Assembly (NCBI GenBank): GCA_964563165.1
Contig: CAZLWA010000040.1
Span: 1 to 19,996 of the forward strand
Reading direction: 5' to 3'
DNA: 19,996 nt
DNA from: CAZLWA01 sp964563165
GTDB lineage: Bacteria; CLD3; SB21
Positions 7,333-13,118 of this stretch are shown here, one piece after another. Under the pieces are notes generated by a model that ran no database searches, was not told where the DNA came from, and saw nothing but the letters and a program-made list of their open reading frames with translations. A program made the translations under genes and the position numbers. Numbering within the stretch: position 1 is the stretch's first letter; every line of letters starts with the position of its first letter.

Positions 7333-8106
7333 TTAGGGGGATTGTTTGAACCCGTGTTGATAATCCCAGTAAGGTTTTCCGGTAGGAATTGAGAGCATTC
7401 TAAAAAGTTCGTCATTCATTGGAACGTTTCGATTTTTACCGCTCTTGGTCGTGAACGTATCGGAATTCCGCACACAAATAATCTTTTTGAGCAAATCCAC
7501 ATCTTGCCATTTCAATTGCGCAATTTCAGCCTGACGCGTTCCGCTAAGCACGGCGAATAAAACAAGCTCTTTGAATTCGCTGTCGTCAATCATGCTTAGC
7601 AATTTTAGGAAATTTTCCTTACTGAAATAAACAGGGACGCGCTCCGGCACTTTCGGCTTTGTGAGTTGTTTAAAAGGATTGCCAGTTAAATACCGCCAGC
7701 GTTGAGCCGTTGAAAGAATACTCTTTAAAGTGATGAAATGCTTGCGGAGTGTGAAGGGGTTGCATTCACGAGATTTGACCGCGAGGAATTTTTCAATCTC
7801 TTTCGTTGAAATCGAATTAACGAACGGATTGCCAATGATTCTGACGAATTCGTTTAAAGTGCTCCGTGCCGTGAGCGTTGTATTAGGCCGGTGGACCGTC
7901 TTTGAATGTTCTAAGTACTGAGCCATAAACTCTGACAAAGGGATTTCTTTGACCAATTGCCTTTGTTTCGTCTGCTCGATAGAAAAGGACTTGAGAAATG
8001 CGATAGCCTGGCTCTTGTGCGTGGCTTTTGTAGAAACCTTCTTTCGCTCACCTCCGCATTCATACCAGAGGTAATAAATGCCATTGGAACGCTTGGATAG
8101 GAACAT
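7333..8106 (-). pseudogene. Truncated tyrosine recombinase/phage integrase
   Basis: Site-specific recombinase of the lambda-integrase family, now broken. From ATG 8106 it encodes 257 residues: a small N-terminal beta-rich part (SNGIYYLWYECGGERKKVSTKA), a SAM-like core-binding domain at about 52-145, and the first half of the catalytic domain. The first catalytic Arg is in LSGTRQAEIAQLKW (R191) and the Lys in TKSGKNR (K221). The protein ends just after GKPYWDYQHGFKQ, before the HxxR box, the second His/Trp and the Tyr nucleophile, so roughly 70-90 residues are missing. Its last codons and stop come from the neighbouring palindromic repeats. ATG 8106 has GGGAGG 7 bp upstream, which favours it over an upstream TTG (8124). 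It lies next to a tRNA 3' end, the usual integration site for such elements. Confidence 0.85.
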
Positions 8107-8113
8107 TTTGAAA

Positions 8114-8119
8114 CCTCCC
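8114..8119 (-). promoter_or_regulatory. Shine-Dalgarno site of the integrase relic
   Basis: GGGAGG on the - strand lies 7 bp before ATG 8106 and decides this start over the in-frame TTG at 8124, which would overlap the site. Confidence 0.7.
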
Positions 8120-8136
8120 GACAAGATTTCGTCAAG

Positions 8137-8166
8137 TGGTTACCAAAATGGTTACCAGTGGTTACT
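8137..8166. repeat. Three TGGTTACY direct repeats between integrase and tRNA
   Basis: TGGTTACC at 8137-8144, TGGTTACC at 8149-8156 and TGGTTACT at 8159-8166 are spaced by 12 and 10 bp, about one helical turn each. They lie upstream of the integrase start and 53 bp from the tRNA 3' end. This is where arm-type integrase or excisionase sites of an attachment region are often found; binding is inferred only. Confidence 0.6.
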
Positions 8167-8218
8167 GAAATAGGGGATTCAGCCACTTTTGCGAAGACTC
8201 TAAACTACTGTTATCGTG

Positions 8219-8291
8219 TGGGCCCTCAGGGATTTGAACCCCGGACCAAAGGATTATGAGTCCTCTGCTCTAACCGCTGAGCTAAGGGCCC
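8219..8291 (-). tRNA. tRNA with CAU anticodon, probably tRNA-Ile2
   Basis: A complete 73-nt cloverleaf on the - strand: acceptor GGGCCCT/AGGGCCC with discriminator A, D-arm GCTC/GAGC, anticodon stem GAGGA/TCCTT around loop CTCATAA (anticodon at 8256-8258), variable TGGTC, and T-arm with TTCAAAT. The 3' CCA is not encoded. CAU could mean elongator Met or Ile2, in which TilS converts C34 to lysidine. The acceptor has C4-G69 and C5-G68, known TilS determinants in E. coli, and the body resembles E. coli ileX, so Ile2 is favoured. There is no initiator-type three-G anticodon stem. Confidence 0.93.
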
Positions 8292-8302
8292 GATAGCAGA
8301 CC

Positions 8303-8331
8303 AATATAAACCGCACATTGAAATTAATCAA
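8303..8331 (-). promoter_or_regulatory. Promoter of the tRNA gene
   Basis: Read on the - strand, TTGATT (8326-8331) and TATATT (8303-8308) are spaced by exactly 17 bp. The -10 box ends 11 bp before the first tRNA base, so transcription would start within a few bases of the mature 5' end. The same boxes recur upstream of dnaB. Confidence 0.65.
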
Positions 8332-8386
8332 TAAGATTTTGAGGCAGTATGACTGATGGGCGAACGCCTAACCGATGGGGATCAGA

Positions 8387-8791
8387 TTAATTACTGAAAC
8401 TCTTGATGGCTTCTTCTTTGGTGGGGTATATCTCAAATACTTCGACCAGCTTCGTAATATTGAGCACGTTTTTGACGAATTCATTCAAGCCGCCGATCTT
8501 CAAACTGCCCTTCTTATTGGACGTCGTAGTGTACAGCGAAATAAGACTGCCCAGGCCGGAACTGTTGATACGCTTGATCTTCGAAAGATCCACCACGATC
8601 TCTTTATAATTCTCGTCCAATAGATCCGCTACGGCTTGCTGCAGCATTTTAATATGCTCCTCCGTCATCAGTTTATCCTCGATTTCCACCACAGCCAAAG
8701 TGTCGTTGATCTTGTGGGAGACGACCCGGACGGCGCTTTCGCTTGCGATCTGTACTTTTCTGCTTGTTTTCATGGGCGGTTTATGTTGCAT
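8387..8791 (-). CDS. STAS-domain protein, anti-anti-sigma factor type
   Basis: A single STAS domain of 134 residues, like SpoIIAA/RsbV. It has the expected order: a beta strand TLAVVEIEDKL, a helix with EEHIKMLQQAVADLL, then EIVVDLSKIKRINSSGLGSL with the phosphorylatable Ser (S77), and a C-terminal LKIGGLNEFVKNVL segment. The residue before that Ser is Asn (N76) where SpoIIAA has Asp. In the classic switch, a serine kinase phosphorylates the STAS protein to stop it binding an anti-sigma factor. No RsbW-like kinase or PP2C phosphatase is in the window. It follows a helical protein gene by 15 bp and is probably co-transcribed. An in-frame ATG at 8773 is an alternative start. Confidence 0.88.
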   Translation of the reverse strand: MQHKPPMKTSRKVQIASESAVRVVSHKINDTLAVVEIEDKLMTEEHIKMLQQAVADLLDENYKEIVVDLSKIKRINSSGLGSLISLYTTTSNKKGSLKIGGLNEFVKNVLNITKLVEVFEIYPTKEEAIKSFSN

Positions 8792-8806
8792 ACGTTTTTC
8801 TGATGT

Positions 8807-9238
8807 TTATTTTTTTTTGCCGAGAGCCGAATTGATCATGTCGAGATGGGTATTCATATCTTGCAAATGTCTTTCGAGTATCCAGATTTCCTCTCCGGTC
8901 TTTTGTATCGCGATCTCATCGCCGCTGCGGCCGCCGTACGAAAGACTGTTACTGATTTCATCGAAAGTGTCGGCCGAATGCTTCAAATACGTGATGAAAT
9001 AACGAATGTCTTTTTTTACTTCGGTGTAATCGATCTCATGTGACTGTGACAACTCACTGGCCTTTAGACGCAAATACGTGATATTGAGTTTAAATACATT
9101 GAGATTGTCAATCACTTTGTCAATATCCACCTCGCGCTCGTCGGTGGCTTTCAACCCCATGTCGAGTTCCATGGTCTTGAGGTCCGTATGGATGCGGCGA
9201 AGATCAGTGGCTAATTCCCGGATTTTTTCTACCAACAT
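8807..9238 (-). CDS. Helical protein of unknown function paired with the STAS gene
   Basis: I do not recognise this family. The 143 residues from ATG 9238 are strongly charged and have heptad-like hydrophobic spacing almost throughout (VEKIRELATDLRRIHTDLK, IDKVIDNLNVFKLNITYLR, TGEEIWILERHLQDMNT). This suggests a bundle of four or five helices or a coiled coil. There is no signal peptide or membrane segment, so it is cytoplasmic. A Gly/Ser loop (YGGRSGDE) breaks the last two helices. The stop is 15 bp before the STAS gene start and the two probably form one operon from a promoter at 9313-9341. An upstream in-frame TTG at 9244 is possible, but ATG 9238 has AAAGG 9 bp upstream. A partner or regulator of the STAS protein is a reasonable guess from context only. 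Confidence 0.75.
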   Translation of the reverse strand: MLVEKIRELATDLRRIHTDLKTMELDMGLKATDEREVDIDKVIDNLNVFKLNITYLRLKASELSQSHEIDYTEVKKDIRYFITYLKHSADTFDEISNSLSYGGRSGDEIAIQKTGEEIWILERHLQDMNTHLDMINSALGKKK

Positions 9239-9312
9239 CGCCAAGCCTTTGAAATTTACATGCTGAGAAAAAACAAAAATGAATAGAATGGCGTAATTCA
9301 GATGAGCAGGTT

Positions 9313-9341
9313 ATGGTAATCATTTTTTGATAGACAGTCAA
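9313..9341 (-). promoter_or_regulatory. Likely promoter of the helical-protein/STAS pair
   Basis: On the - strand, TTGACT (9336-9341) and TACCAT (9313-9318) are 17 bp apart, in the 112-bp gap after the CsgG-like gene and 75 bp before ATG 9238. The -35 is near consensus and the -10 matches at four of six bases. Confidence 0.4.
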
Positions 9342-9350
9342 TAATAAAAA

Positions 9351-10358
9351 TTATTTATAAACCGTTTTGGTTAGTGAGACCGTGAGCGCATTCACGGCAT
9401 TTCGAATCTGCGGATCCGAATCAAAGGTGCTGTTGGCCGCGCTGAGGATCTGCCCGGACTGCACATGTACTATCCGGCTGTCGAGTTCCGTCTGCGCGCC
9501 CAATGTCAATATACTGCCGACGACGATCGCATCCACGCCGATCAGTTCGCCTACTTTGACCGCAGTTGCCTGGTCCACCGCGTCGTTGAGCTCGAAATCC
9601 TGTTCTTTCAGGATTTTATCCAGTTGCTGGCGCTCGACCACCTGAAAACAATTCGTCTGAACCATTGCGGTCGTGACCATTTCACCGACCGCAGAGCCGA
9701 GACCCGAAGAGTCATTGCCTTTCGCTTCGAAGGCAAAGACGACGACTCTTAATTTTTTACCGTCATCAACTTTCGGAACGGACGCCAGAATATCCTGACC
9801 TGCCTGCCCCGCATCCTTGGAAGTATAAAATGTCGGCGAACTGCCCCGGTGCGTTTTTAGCGACGCGGAAATAGTTTTTTGCAGATCGCTGTTGTCGTTT
9901 TCATTGAATTTGACCTCGCCGTTTTCATCCTGATCCGAGGATTTGCCGGCTCGATTCAGGAACTCATACGCACGCAGCGACTTTCCGGTTTTTTGGCAAA
10001 TACTGGCGGCGAGCGTATTCATCGCCCTGTTGGACGGGCGCAGAGCCAGTGCATGCAGGGTCAAGGGAAGCGCGTGTGCGAAGTCATGCTTGTCGTAAGC
10101 AATCTTGGCCATCAGCGCCACCGAGTGAAAATGTTCCGGATATTCCTCCAGATTTTTCTTCAGAATTTCTACAGCGGCGTCTAATTTACCGTTTCGGTAT
10201 TTGACCGCAGCCAAAGCGAACCGTTTATTGGCGTTTTCACCGCGCTCTTCTTTCTTTTCTTCTTTCTTATTTTGAAATATGCGGCGTTGAGCGAACCCCG
10301 GCGACGCCCAGGCGGCGGCTGTCAAAGCGAGGACTAAACCAAGATTGATTATCTTCAT
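9351..10358 (-). CDS. Periplasmic TPR protein with a CsgG-like C-terminal domain
   Basis: Exported protein of 335 residues. A signal peptide covers about residues 1-23 (hydrophobic core, then ASPGFAQ) with no lipobox Cys, so it is probably periplasmic. A charged Lys/Glu linker (about 28-42) precedes TPR-like helices at roughly 47-150, including AAVKYRNGKLDAAVEILKKN and HALALRPSN. The C-terminal half from about residue 203 (LRVVVFAFEAKGND) looks like the CsgG/LpoB-type fold, with ERQQLDKILKEQDFE and VGELIGVDAIVVGSIL motifs. CsgG itself is an outer-membrane lipoprotein channel; this protein lacks the lipid anchor, so a channel role is not supported. The ATG overlaps the pgsA stop in an ATGA, implying translational coupling to phospholipid synthesis. 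Confidence 0.75.
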   Translation of the reverse strand: MKIINLGLVLALTAAAWASPGFAQRRIFQNKKEEKKEERGENANKRFALAAVKYRNGKLDAAVEILKKNLEEYPEHFHSVALMAKIAYDKHDFAHALPLTLHALALRPSNRAMNTLAASICQKTGKSLRAYEFLNRAGKSSDQDENGEVKFNENDNSDLQKTISASLKTHRGSSPTFYTSKDAGQAGQDILASVPKVDDGKKLRVVVFAFEAKGNDSSGLGSAVGEMVTTAMVQTNCFQVVERQQLDKILKEQDFELNDAVDQATAVKVGELIGVDAIVVGSILTLGAQTELDSRIVHVQSGQILSAANSTFDSDPQIRNAVNALTVSLTKTVYK

Positions 10359-10942
10359 ATCGGGCCCTTTGTTTTATTAATGAATTGCATGAAACGCTGC
10401 GCATAAACCACGGAAGATGCGATCAGCAGCGCCAGGCTTGTCCACAATAAGAATTGATAAAAAGTATCCAGATTAAACAGATCCTTAACCACGTAGATCG
10501 TAACCATCAGCGCCACTATAGTCATCGTAATTTTGCCGAGCATATTGGACATAAAAATATAACGGTATTTCCTTTTGACGTACAGTCCGACAAAGAATAT
10601 GATCGCATCGCGGCTCAACGCGACCCACAAAAACCAAACCGGAAAATCCTTCCTGGAAAAAGCAAGAAAACTCAGAATCGCAGCGACGCCGATCTTATCG
10701 GCGATCGGGTCCACGATTTTTCCGAAATCGGTGATCTGATTCATACGGCGGGCGAGCCAGCCGTCGAATGTGTCCGTCAGACCGCCGATGACCATGAGGA
10801 CCAATGCGGTCACGTTGTAGCGCGGATCAATACCGCCCAGCTCCAAATAGTAAATGATGGGAATGACGATAAAGATTCTCGACAAGCTGAGAACGTTCGA
10901 AATGGTGAAAAATTTCTCCGGCGATTTGCTCTGGTCAGTCAT
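10355..10942 (-). CDS. pgsA: CDP-alcohol phosphatidyltransferase, PgsA-like
   Basis: Integral membrane enzyme of phospholipid synthesis. The likely reaction is CDP-diacylglycerol plus glycerol 3-phosphate giving phosphatidylglycerol phosphate and CMP. The catalytic signature D-G-x2-A-R-x8-G-x3-D-x3-D is complete: D60 G61, A64 R65, G74, D78 and D82, preceded by D57. The N-terminal TISNVLSLSRIFIVIPII is typical of PgsA proteins, as is the 195-residue length with about six hydrophobic helices. Other family members (phosphatidylserine synthase, cardiolipin synthase of the CDP-alcohol type) share the motif, so the substrate is assigned with moderate confidence. It overlaps both neighbours by 4 bp (ATGA), in the middle of an envelope operon. 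Confidence 0.85.
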   Translation of the reverse strand: MTDQSKSPEKFFTISNVLSLSRIFIVIPIIYYLELGGIDPRYNVTALVLMVIGGLTDTFDGWLARRMNQITDFGKIVDPIADKIGVAAILSFLAFSRKDFPVWFLWVALSRDAIIFFVGLYVKRKYRYIFMSNMLGKITMTIVALMVTIYVVKDLFNLDTFYQFLLWTSLALLIASSVVYAQRFMQFINKTKGPI

Positions 10943-11988
10943 AAGGGATTCTGTGTGCTGAAGGATTTAAGGATAATGTCCAGTTGGCGCAATAATTTCA
11001 ATTTTTTATTTTCTTCAGGACTAAATACGCATGCGTCCAGAAAATATACGCGGCGTGTGACGCTTTCATAAAACGCGTACGAGCGGAACGGACCTCCGAA
11101 AGCATTCTCAAATGAAAGTGTTTTCCAAATCCCGTCATACCTCAGAGCTCTATATCCGCCAAAACCGGCATCCTGAAAACTGCCGTAGCCGGAATCCGCC
11201 GCAACCGGGTCGGAAAACCAGCGCCCTAATTGGTTTCTCGTTTCGATCATCCATTTGCGGTTAATCAGCGAATCCGCTTCGCGCTGAGATCGGCAAGCCG
11301 TCCAATACACGCTGATCCAGCGCTGCGAAGAGTAAACGCCGGTATGAAAGCGCACATAATTCGGCCTTTCATCGACGATACGATATTCGGGAAGCATCCG
11401 CAAGCGCCAGCCGAATTTTTGGAACAAATCATTTCCGTGATTCTCATTTTCATCCGGCGGAACCGAACCGTAGACGGAATTCGAAAGGAGCTCGGTTTTA
11501 CGGTCGTCGAAAACTTGAAAAAGTTCATCGCGGCGGTCGCGCAGGCATTGATTTAATTTATGACTGTTTTCCGAAACTAAGATCATGACGGTTTGTCCTT
11601 CAGCCCATTCGTTGTTTTTGACAAAATAAAAATAGCCGCCGGAACGCACCGCTGTTTCCGCATCCGCGCTCAGCAGGTGCTGAATGGTTTGGGAAAATTC
11701 ACGTTTGGAATCGAGTGTGCCGAGCAGAATAAGAGATTTATACCTCTGATAAGTATTAAAAACTGAAACCGGCTCGTATTGAAGCGTGAATTCCGCTTCC
11801 GGCTGAGGCGTTCTTACGACACGCTCAAAAACGCCGCGCAGCAGCGCCTCGCTGTACGCCCATTCGGAAGAATCGGAAAATACGATGATCTGTTCGTCAC
11901 CGCCAATGGCCGCCGGTTTTTGATGGCGGCACGCTCCGGCAAAGAACGAAAACAGAATAACGCTGATCAAAGATTTATTCATGCACAT
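10939..11988 (-). CDS. DUF4837 family lipoprotein
   Basis: Envelope lipoprotein of unknown function, 349 residues. A short signal peptide ends in a lipobox (FFAGAC, Cys20), so the mature protein should be lipid-anchored. The rest matches DUF4837, a family largely confined to Bacteroidota and relatives: IIVFSDSSEWAY near the start, PQPEAEFTLQYEPVSVF, the central Gln/Asp-rich segment, and a C-terminal block with DGIWKTLSFENAFGGPFRSY, VYFLDACVFSPEENKK and LRQLDIILKSF. A second ATG at 11982 would shorten it by two residues and may be the true start. It overlaps the upstream membrane-protein gene and its stop overlaps the pgsA start (ATGA). Its place next to pgsA suggests a role in the cell envelope; nothing more specific can be claimed. 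Confidence 0.82.
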   Translation of the reverse strand: MCMNKSLISVILFSFFAGACRHQKPAAIGGDEQIIVFSDSSEWAYSEALLRGVFERVVRTPQPEAEFTLQYEPVSVFNTYQRYKSLILLGTLDSKREFSQTIQHLLSADAETAVRSGGYFYFVKNNEWAEGQTVMILVSENSHKLNQCLRDRRDELFQVFDDRKTELLSNSVYGSVPPDENENHGNDLFQKFGWRLRMLPEYRIVDERPNYVRFHTGVYSSQRWISVYWTACRSQREADSLINRKWMIETRNQLGRWFSDPVAADSGYGSFQDAGFGGYRALRYDGIWKTLSFENAFGGPFRSYAFYESVTRRVYFLDACVFSPEENKKLKLLRQLDIILKSFSTQNPL

Positions 11989-12931
11989 GGCTTTTTCTGA
12001 ACAGAAAGACCAGCGCGCCGGGAACCGTCGAAAACAAAGAAACGATATACATCACGAATCCGATAGAAAAAGAGACTTCAGCCGCAACGCCGATCTTTTT
12101 GAACAGGAGCATGGTCGTTTGCTCGCGCGGGCCTGTGCCGCCGATGGAGATCGGAAGGCTGGCTGCCAGCGAAATGATCGGAACAAACAGGATATAATAA
12201 AGGAGCGACGAACGGTCACCCATCGCACGGCCGATCGCCCAAATGGCCAATATTCTCAGGCTCTGCACCATCATTGAAACCAGAAAGATCTTGATCAGAG
12301 ATAACGGCTGAGACCGAAAACGATTCATCTCATGGTAGACCGCCTGCAATCGCGCGTAGATTTTTTCCGGAATGATCCTGGCGATCGGTCTGACCGTTTT
12401 ATCCGCAATGTTCTTGTTCAGCACAATGACCAACAAAAATAACCACACGCTCAAGAGCGCCGCGATACTCAGGAACATCCTCAACGACTCGCCGTGACCG
12501 ATGACAAAGGCCCCGGTCAGGCACGCAAAAGAAATCAGCGTGAGCAATCCGACAAAGCGGTCGAAAATAACCGTGGCCAAAGCCGGGGAGAAGCCTTCCG
12601 GTTTGAGTGAATGCTTTTGGATGTCATAAATCCGCAGAACATCGCCGCCCAGGCCGCTGATGAGAAAATTGTTAAAGAACAAACCGACGTAATAATAGCC
12701 CAGCGTTTTTAAATAGGTCAGTTCGATAGGTACCAGGCGCAGGATCAGCCGCCACTGCCACGCGCCAAGAAAATAACTGGCGGTAAGCAAAAGGAATGAT
12801 GCCAGCAGCCAGGATATTTCCGTTTTCAATAACTGGCTTTTTAATTCCTCCAGATCGAGATGATAAACGGTAAAGAAGATGATACCGGAACTGATCGCAA
12901 TTTTCAAAACCCGAAAGAAATGTTTCTTCAT
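11975..12931 (-). CDS. UPF0104/YbhN-type membrane protein (lysylphosphatidylglycerol synthase transmembrane-like)
   Basis: Polytopic inner-membrane protein of 318 residues with about eight hydrophobic helices. It carries the hallmarks of the family that includes the transmembrane flippase part of MprF, AglD and YbhN: FFNNFLISGLGGDVLRIYD (near 88-106), VIFDRFVGLLTLI, and LPISIGGTGPREQ (near 260-272). There is no C-terminal aminoacyl-transferase domain, so it is not a full lysyl-PG synthase. Lipid or lipid-linked sugar translocation is the usual suggestion for such stand-alone proteins. AAGGAG lies only 3 bp before the ATG. The upstream leader is filled by heptamer array 2. Its 3' end overlaps the DUF4837 gene start, opening a four-gene coupled run. 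Confidence 0.85.
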   Translation of the reverse strand: MKKHFFRVLKIAISSGIIFFTVYHLDLEELKSQLLKTEISWLLASFLLLTASYFLGAWQWRLILRLVPIELTYLKTLGYYYVGLFFNNFLISGLGGDVLRIYDIQKHSLKPEGFSPALATVIFDRFVGLLTLISFACLTGAFVIGHGESLRMFLSIAALLSVWLFLLVIVLNKNIADKTVRPIARIIPEKIYARLQAVYHEMNRFRSQPLSLIKIFLVSMMVQSLRILAIWAIGRAMGDRSSLLYYILFVPIISLAASLPISIGGTGPREQTTMLLFKKIGVAAEVSFSIGFVMYIVSLFSTVPGALVFLFRKSHVHE

Positions 12932-12944
12932 CAGCTCCTTGGTA

Positions 12945-13042
12945 GTTATCAGTGAACAGTTATCAGTGAACAGTGAACAGTGATCAGTGATCAGTGATCA
13001 GTGATCAGTGATCAGTTATCAGTTATCAGTTATCAGTTATCA
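12945..13042. repeat. Heptamer tandem array 2 (GTKAWCA units)
   Basis: Fourteen exact head-to-tail 7-bp units of three types: GTTATCA (6), GTGAACA (3) and GTGATCA (5). They are arranged in blocks, with five GTGATCA in a row and then four GTTATCA in a row, a pattern typical of slippage or local unit expansion. The array starts 13 bp upstream of the YbhN-type start codon and continues, after a gap, as an inverted mini-array at 13092-13118. The GTGAACA unit is the reverse complement of array 1's unit in rotation. Confidence 0.95.
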
Positions 13043-13118
13043 GTGAATTGTCTGTTACTACAGATGTATTCCAGACTACTCGCTATAAACCATTCACTGA
13101 TAACTGACAACTGATAAC
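13022..13118 (-). repeat. 27-bp inverted repeat made of heptamers after the DUF2723 gene
   Basis: The arms are 13022-13048 and 13092-13118, with a 43-bp loop. They match at 26 of 27 positions. In a - strand transcript (the direction of the flanking genes) the single difference becomes a G-U wobble, so the stem pairs throughout. In a + strand transcript it is an A-C mismatch. The right arm's last base is the final base of the DUF2723 TAG stop codon. There is no T-run, so it is not a standard intrinsic terminator; an mRNA-stabilising hairpin is possible. Confidence 0.85.

Noticed and set aside
7345..7358. A 9-bp match (GGGTTCAAA on the - strand) to the T-arm of the adjacent tRNA, as a possible second attachment site
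   Set aside because: The bases encode the HGFKQ stretch that fits normal integrase sequence, and the T-arm box is common; the match is too short.
7209..7415. A - strand frame with an NPPNPL-type peptide
   Set aside because: It translates palindromic repeats and then an alternative frame of the integrase relic.
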